Shown piece after piece: positions 58,801 through 64,000 of a stretch of 64,000 nucleotides of DNA. Position numbers and translations under genes: made by a program. The notes beneath the pieces are model-generated. The model worked only from the letters and a program-made list of their open reading frames with translations, was not told the origin of the DNA and did not search any database. Positions within the stretch are counted from its first letter, which is position 1, and each line of letters begins with the position of its first letter. The DNA is from Apiosordaria backusii (taxonomy: Eukaryota; Ascomycota; Sordariomycetes; Sordariales; Lasiosphaeriaceae): the NCBI GenBank assembly GCA_030549205.1, contig JAUKTV010000007.1, forward strand, positions 744,001 through 808,000, in the 5' to 3' direction.

Positions 58801-58993
58801 CGAGGAGATGAAGCAGAAACGTCGCGAGCAGCTTCTTGATGTCACCAAGGACCAAGTCCGGGAGGTGGCACAAAAGTATGTTGTCGGCGCGCTCGAGAAG
58901 CAAGCCGAGCGTCTCGTGTTCCTTGGCGAGAAGCGGGATTTCGTCGACGACTCTTGGAAAGTCATCGAGATGGATATTGGCGGGTCTGCTTAA
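55897..58993 (+). CDS. CYM1: mitochondrial presequence protease Cym1 (PreP, M16C)
   Basis: Zinc metallopeptidase of the mitochondrial matrix or intermembrane space that degrades cleaved targeting peptides. Exons 55897..56183 and 56245..58993 give 1011 residues, matching the family. The 61-base intron (GTGTGT..GTAAAG) restores [14 protein letters not shown]. The N-terminal 25 residues form a basic, hydroxylated mitochondrial targeting sequence. The inverted zinc motif HILEH is at about 84-88, with [19 protein letters not shown] sequence and the downstream VYNEMKGQ that supplies the third zinc ligand. The C-terminal half holds the conserved [13 protein letters not shown] block. This is a different subfamily from the M16 peptidase at 22-25 kb. 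Confidence 0.97.
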
Positions 58994-60660
58994 ACCGACT
59001 TGTCAATAGACCCCAAAATGACAGCCTGCTTCGACGGCCCTGTAGCTTGTATATTTACCTGTACAACATATATCGATGATACCCTTCTCTCATAGCCAAC
59101 CGGTCATATGAACAGTCTTGCGACATTTTCTAGGGTCAAAGATCTGATGATTTCCCTTTGCCAGCCGTTTCCAGCTTTCCCAATATCTCTTTCCCCCTTA
59201 TCAAACGCGTTTAGATACGATACTCCTCATTGCTTCACGCAATAGCTTTGAGGCCACAACACGACGCAAGATTAAAGGACCAGAGTAAGACCTGGCGCCG
59301 CGAGCTCGTTCTCTCAGAACCGCCTTCCACAGCTTTGGACTTGCGGACTAAAGAACAGAGTACATTCCTTTTGGTTTTGATTTGATGCTGTTGACGTTGC
59401 CCCTGACTCTTGTGTTTGCCCCGCTTACGTCACGCAGGTACTATGCTACTCTCCTGGACGTTTTATATGCGGCTCAGCTCCGACTGGCTGTTATCATGAC
59501 ATGAGTCAAATGCATTCGTCGTTCCCGTTGGTGGCCCAGTCTGCCGCTCTGCCCCCCCGTGCAGATATCGGCGCAGGGACAGCTGGCAAAGCCAATGAAG
59601 GACGTAAATGCTTCCTGTGGGGGCAGCTGGTGCATGAAGGGGAGAGGTGCGCCAAGAGGATGCATGCAGTTGGAACGACATTGGCCAGATCGGCCTGGGA
59701 TGGTTTCACTGATATCAAAATCTTGGAGGGTGTTGAAGAGGGAGCAGCTCATCACGGCTTGCAGATGTTGCAATTCTTGAGCAACATGTAATCCCCTCAG
59801 TTATCTCTTTATAGCCGCGGCATGTAACAAAGACAAAGCCAGAGAGCAACAGGCTGATGATAATAATACGAGAGGCGCGATGGTTGATGCGCGATTTTTA
59901 CTGGCCCCGTTGCTCTGCTGTTTTCCCCAGCCATGGACTCTGGATAGAAGAAGAGATATATCGGCGATGGGTTGCATACTGGAACGTGACCAACGGTGCA
60001 ATGGGCCCGCATAACACTACAAGCGTCCGCTAAAGAGCGGAGAAGGATGGAACTTGGACATCGAAACTGGCTTGCTGACCGCAAGTTGCGGATCGAGAAT
60101 GGGCACGCCACCGGCCAGGAGACCACCCACCATCTCTTGAGTTGTGCAGAAACGGTCGGCGGCCTCGTCGGTCTGATATCCGGCATAACGAGCGTCAGCA
60201 GCATCGGACGGCCTGCCTCGCAGTTTCGATACTGCGTAGCACAGCACAGCACCGCGTCTTTGCCGCGGGAGCACTTGGAAGTTGCTGGAAGGGCGCGGCA
60301 TGGGTGGATGGCGAGATGAGATGGAACTTTGTCCTCGATGGTGTTTTGCCCAAGGCGGCAGGTGAGTTTCCTTGCCGAGGGTCCTTAGGGTTTCTGTATA
60401 CACTATCTGTAGGCGGTGTCTCGAAATCACTGGGACCGGTGCGAAAAAAAGAACGTGACGGTTTGAAATTTATGGGTCTTTGCCCTGGCCTTTCCATCCC
60501 CATCCAGGTTGCCGCTCCAGCTGTTTGGAGTTTTTTTTTTGTTGTGTGGCCTGCCAAATCAAGAGACTAGCACAGCCCGCAAAACCCCACCAAGCCCACT
60601 CTGCGCCCCTCCATTATTAACAAGCTCAAGGCCAGGCTTCGAAACCTTCCACCCCCGTCC
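58994..60660. other. intergenic, CYM1 3' flank and ODC upstream region
   Basis: 1.67 kb without a supportable gene. Short overlapping ORFs on both strands (59463-59791, 59996-60570) have no conserved features. The upstream part is the CYM1 3' flank; the later part is probably the ODC promoter. Confidence 0.4.
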
Positions 60661-61575
60661 TTGAACCTCTTCCCCTTTCCCACGATTTTCCCTTTGCAAA
60701 CTTTCTCCTTCCTCAACACATCATCGAACTTGGCATCAATTGCTACACTGGACACTTGTTGCACTTGCTCCGCCCGCAATCACCATCAAACCCGTAAGTG
60801 CAAAAATTTTCACCTCGTCTCCCCAGCTCTCAACGCACGACCTCTGGGAGCTCCCGCTCGTGACTATGTCCGCAAGCGACCGTGCTGTCCCGCTCACTCA
60901 GCCTCGTGGCATGTGTCATGTCTCAGACCTCGGATGGGACTGCGGACATGGACTTGAGAGCTTCAGCGGGGTCACTCGCTGTTGATTGACAGCTTCTGGC
61001 CATGGTTGATGATGTTCACCGTGCTGACGCGCACCCCCATCACAGAACCGCTAGCGATATCCATCGCTACGCCCGACTGCCTTTGGTCTTCTCAAAGGCA
61101 CCCAAGCTCAATACGGCTTCCTTGGCCGTAGACTTCGTCTCAGACCAAGATTTCAGCCTCCGACAAACCTTCCACATCATCAACTCCCTGCCACCACCTG
61201 CTGAAGTCGCGTAAGGAACTCGAGCTCTCCCTGTTCGACTCCTTGTTCTACCAAAGCCCCCATAATACCGACGACAACCAGCTGCCGCATAGGACGAGTT
61301 GTGCGGTTCTTCCTCTAACGGAGGAAGAGTCGACGAAGCCTCGTCAGACCTTTGAGGGACCAGTCTGCTACCCACACCGACCTCCCTAATACTCGCTTGA
61401 GCACCTCGTGCTATCAATTCGCTTTAATCACTACACAACACACACACCCTGAGCTTTCGATAACTCGATATAAAGCTCTGCTCATCCACCACGCTCGAGA
61501 GCCGCTCTAGTATCCCCCACATCCGCATCTACCCACCTACTTCTCGACCGCTCACCCCCCGCTACAATCCCGGAT
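60661..61575 (+). promoter_or_regulatory. long ODC 5' leader with probable leader intron
   Basis: A strong donor GTAAGT at 60794 and an acceptor CACAG ending at 61045, with a CTGAC branch-like site at 61023-61027, mark a probable 252-base leader intron. All ATG triplets of this stretch (for example at 60866 and 61002) fall inside or before that intron. From 61046 to 61575 there is not one ATG on the plus strand, as expected for a translated message with a long leader. Extent of the transcript upstream of 60794 is a guess. Confidence 0.5.
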
Positions 61576-63049
61576 ATGGTTATGCCGACTTTGCTCGCCG
61601 ATCGCTTCGCAACACTCGATTATACGGAATTAACGAATAATCATGTCTTTTTGAAGAGCTGCAACAATGGCTACTTTGAGCAACACAAACATCACCATTT
61701 AGGTGAACACCAACACCGCCATGATGGCCCTACCGCTAAGGAATTGATTGGCAATGCCCTCCGCCAGCGCGTGGAGAGCATTGACCATGAGGACTGCGAG
61801 CCCGGAGAGGAGGACGCCTTCTTTGTGGCTGACCTCGGTGAGGTCTACCGCCAGCACCTCCGCTGGAAGATGAATTTGCCTCGCGTCAAGCCGTTCTATG
61901 GTATGTGTTTTCTGGGAAGTTTTTGACGAGGAAAATAGGACGCTAACATACGTAATAGCCGTCAAGTGCAACCCGGATCCAATGCTCCTCAAGTTGCTGG
62001 CCGCCCTTGGCAATGGCTTCGACTGCGCTTCCAAGGCCGAGATTGAACAGGTCCTCCGCATGGGAGTTGACCCCTCCCGCATCATCTATGCTCAGCCCTG
62101 CAAGACCAACTCGTATGTGCGCTATGTCGCCAACCAGGGCGTGCGCCAGATGACGTTTGACAATGCCGATGAGCTTCGCAAGATCGCCCGCTTCTTCCCC
62201 GAGGCCGAGCTCTACCTGCGCATTCTTACCGACGACACTTCGTCCCTGTGCCGTCTCAGCATGAAGTTTGGCGCCTCGCTCGACTCGACTGATAGCCTCT
62301 TGGCTCTGGCCCGCGACTTGAACCTCAACGTGGTGGGAGTCAGCTTCCACGTTGGTTCCGGCGCCTCGGACCCTAGCGCTTTCCTGAAGGCCGTTCGTGA
62401 CTCCCACGCCGTCTTCCAGCAGGCTGCCTCTTATGGGTACTCTCTCAAGACTCTCGATGTCGGTGGTGGCTTCTGCGCCGACAACACTTTCGAGCAGATG
62501 GCTGGTGTCTTGGGAGCCGCTCTCGATGAGTACTTCCCCGCTCACAGCGGCATCAACCTGATTGCCGAGCCTGGTCGTTTCTACGCCTCGGCTGCCTACA
62601 CTCTGGCCTGCAACGTCATTGCCCGCCGCACAATCCAGGATACCGCCCTCATCAACAACGGCACCATGACTCCTGATGCTAGCTACATGCTCTACGTCAA
62701 CGATGGTCTCTACGGGAACTTTAGCAGCATCATGTTCGACCACCAGCACCCCGAGGCCAAGGTCCTCCGCGCCGGCGGACAGACACTGTACGACACCCCG
62801 GCTGCCAGTGGTATGGACGATGACAACGGGGTGGAGTACAGCATCTGGGGTCCCACCTGTGATGGTATTGATCGCATCACCGAGAGTATCCGCTTCCCCG
62901 TCGTTTTGGACGTTGGTGACTGGTTGTACTTTGAGGACATGGGTGCCTACACCAAGTGCTCCGCCACTACTTTCAACGGCTTTTCCAACGAGCACGACGT
63001 CATCTATGTCTGCAGCGAGCCTGGTGCCAAGGCACTTTTGGGCTTGTAG
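61576..63049 (+). CDS. ODC1: ornithine decarboxylase
   Basis: PLP enzyme that makes putrescine from ornithine, the first step of polyamine synthesis. Exons 61576..61900 and 61959..63049 give 471 residues. The 58-base intron (GTATGT..AATAG, with a GCTAACA branch) interrupts FYAVKCN, where the PLP-binding Lys is at about 111. Other active-site blocks: HVGSGASDPSAF, LDVGGGFC, AEPGRFYASAAYTLACNV, and the catalytic Cys in WGPTCDGID at about 409. The start is the first ATG after a 530-base ATG-free leader; a second in-frame ATG lies two codons on. Homologous to Neurospora spe-1 and yeast SPE1. Polyamine control through the leader or by antizyme is known in fungi but not shown here. Confidence 0.96.
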
Positions 63050-63483
63050 CTTGGAAAATTCCAAAGCTAGACTTGGCTTGAGCTGAGTCAGGGGACAGAG
63101 TTTTGAAGGCGCGGATTTCACTTTTTTTCACTGCTTGCAGAGAGGAGGATCAATGATAAAAAAGGAGGTTGATTAAGACACTTGCCTTTCGCTTCGTTAT
63201 TACCAGTTATAGATGCACTTTAAAATACAGACAATGGATTTTGTCCTAATTTTTTCTTTTCCATCCATTTCACATGTGTCATTGTATGTACGTATCAAGA
63301 TGTTGATCTGTTGTTGGTGACTCAAAAAGGAGGTGGCAAGTGGCAACGGTCCGCCACGCTGGGTGACACCTGTGGCGCTGGTAGCGCACAGACGATTTGC
63401 ACACTCTTCCAGATTTGCAGGCGTGCACAGGCCACTTGGGGAGGGCCTATATATTCTTGGGGAGTCTGTTGGTTTTTTAATCG
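63050..63483. other. ODC 3' flank and U6 upstream region
   Basis: Contains the ODC 3' UTR and, at its end, the U6 promoter with its TATA box. No protein gene is seen. Confidence 0.5.
63448..63455 (+). promoter_or_regulatory. TATA box of the U6 gene
   Basis: TATATATT lies about 30-35 bases before the expected U6 5' end, the position used by RNA polymerase III U6 promoters. Confidence 0.65.
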
Positions 63484-63600
63484 GTTTCTTCTTTTCTTTC
63501 CTCGCCCTTCGGGGCATTTAGTCAATTTGAAACGATACAGAGAAGATTAGCATGGCCCCTGCACTAAGGATGACACGCTACTCAAAGAGACGCTACCAAT
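63484..63600 (+). ncRNA. U6: U6 spliceosomal snRNA
   Basis: Catalytic snRNA of the spliceosome, made by RNA polymerase III. The 5' stem-loop GCCC-TTCG-GGGC is at 63504-63515, followed by CATTTAGTCAATTTGAAAC. The near-universal core then reads through GATACAGAGAAGATTAGCAT, including the ACAGAGA box that pairs with the 5' splice site. Next come GGCCCCTGCACTAAGGATGACACGC regions with the AGC catalytic triad area and U2/U4-pairing segments. No intron interrupts the core, unlike the U6 genes of some yeasts. It ends in a T6 terminator at 63600-63605. The exact 5' end is placed from the TATA distance and is uncertain by about 10 bases. Confidence 0.95.
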
Positions 63601-63605
63601 TTTTT
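63600..63605 (+). terminator. RNA polymerase III T-run terminator
   Basis: Six T residues directly after the U6 3' end (ctaccaaTTTTTT), the standard pol III stop. Confidence 0.85.
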
Positions 63606-64000
63606 CACTGTAATCGCGACTGTTGAAAGTTGTGATATGGGGAAGAAATTCATTGATTCGAGTTACGTGGGGATTGTTGAAGATGATGGTGCTGCTGGCT
63701 GAGGTGTTGGATTTTTGGTGTTGATGTGTTGCAAACGGTTGTCGCGTTTCTTTGTGAAGAGCCGCGTTGAGTCGGTTATTTCTGTTGGAGCAGCAGCATG
63801 TTATGGGGAGAGGAATGAATGATGTTCAGTTGGGCGACGACCTTGACGCTGATTGACGCGTCGAGTCTTGATGGATCCTATCATCTCTGCTTGATGCTGG
63901 GAAAGATTGATCATCACCAACCACCCACTCCCTTGAGTTGAGAAAAGTAAAAGTGGTCGCGTGATGACCCTTTCTTCAAGACAGGCGCGGGTGTCACGGC
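63606..64000. other. non-coding right edge
   Basis: Apart from the B-box candidate I see no gene in the last 395 bases. Confidence 0.45.
63655..63665 (+). promoter_or_regulatory. candidate downstream B box of the U6 gene
   Basis: GATTCGAGTTA matches about 7 of 10 fixed positions of the pol III B-box consensus GGTTCGANTCC, including the core TTCGA. It lies about 50 bases past the terminator. Yeast U6 uses a B box downstream of the terminator. Confidence 0.4.

Noticed and set aside
61943..63121. 392-codon ORF antisense to ornithine decarboxylase
   Set aside because: It mirrors the GC-rich third positions of ODC, and its protein has no family features. The sense strand carries an unmistakable enzyme.
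1..64000. CRISPR array, transposon or secondary-metabolite cluster
   Set aside because: No spaced repeats, transposase or reverse-transcriptase motifs, or backbone enzymes were seen; gene content is eukaryotic housekeeping.

Overview
This window is nuclear DNA from a filamentous ascomycete, most likely a Sordariomycete and probably of the Sordariales. That placement rests on gene content and protein style, because no database search was possible. The genes carry few, short introns (about 43-160 bases, one of 316) with GTAAGT/GTATGT-type donors and CTAAC-like branch sites. They include fungal-specific families, and intergenic gaps run from about 0.3 to 3.4 kb. I see no transposon, tRNA, 5S rRNA or CRISPR array.

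Layout. 0.8-2.5 kb: receptor-like single-pass membrane protein. 3.6-5.4 kb: divergent pair LOC1 (60S ribosome assembly) and HIS3 (histidine synthesis). 6.2-10 kb: a small conserved membrane protein, RFC4 (clamp loader) and ARG7 (mitochondrial arginine synthesis). 10.7-13.9 kb: a Derlin (ER quality control), a 37-bp-arm hairpin, and a second receptor-like membrane protein. 14-17.3 kb: a gene-poor gap. 17.3-20.3 kb: a secreted protein with Kex2-type sites and an Eht1-type alpha/beta hydrolase. 22-27.5 kb: a cytosolic-type M16 metallopeptidase and a rhomboid protease. 29-33 kb: a charged Ser/Asp/Lys protein, a small membrane protein and TFIIE-alpha. 33.9-44 kb: SMC1 (cohesin), GPC1 (glycerophosphocholine acyltransferase) and CDH1 (APC/C activator). 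46.5-49.7 kb: a LOV-domain blue-light-receptor-type protein and a nitronate monooxygenase. 50.5-55 kb: a conserved unknown protein and a taxilin-family coiled-coil protein. 55.9-63 kb: CYM1 (mitochondrial presequence protease) and ornithine decarboxylase with a very long, AUG-free 5' leader. 63.5 kb: the U6 spliceosomal snRNA gene.

The genes are mostly independent housekeeping units rather than one pathway or a secondary-metabolite cluster. Loose themes are cell-cycle and DNA functions (RFC4, SMC1, CDH1) and amino-acid and polyamine metabolism (HIS3, ARG7, ODC). RFC4 and SMC1 both have telomere-like CCCTAACCC elements upstream, and RFC4 also has an MluI box.

The most important caution is that four otherwise intact genes are each broken by a small indel: the M16 peptidase, the small membrane protein at 31.3 kb, the LOV protein and the conserved unknown at 51.1 kb. 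Three of the four look like a single missing base in or beside a C/G run, which points to consensus errors rather than pseudogenes. The LOV break is a different, two-base type and deserves separate checking.
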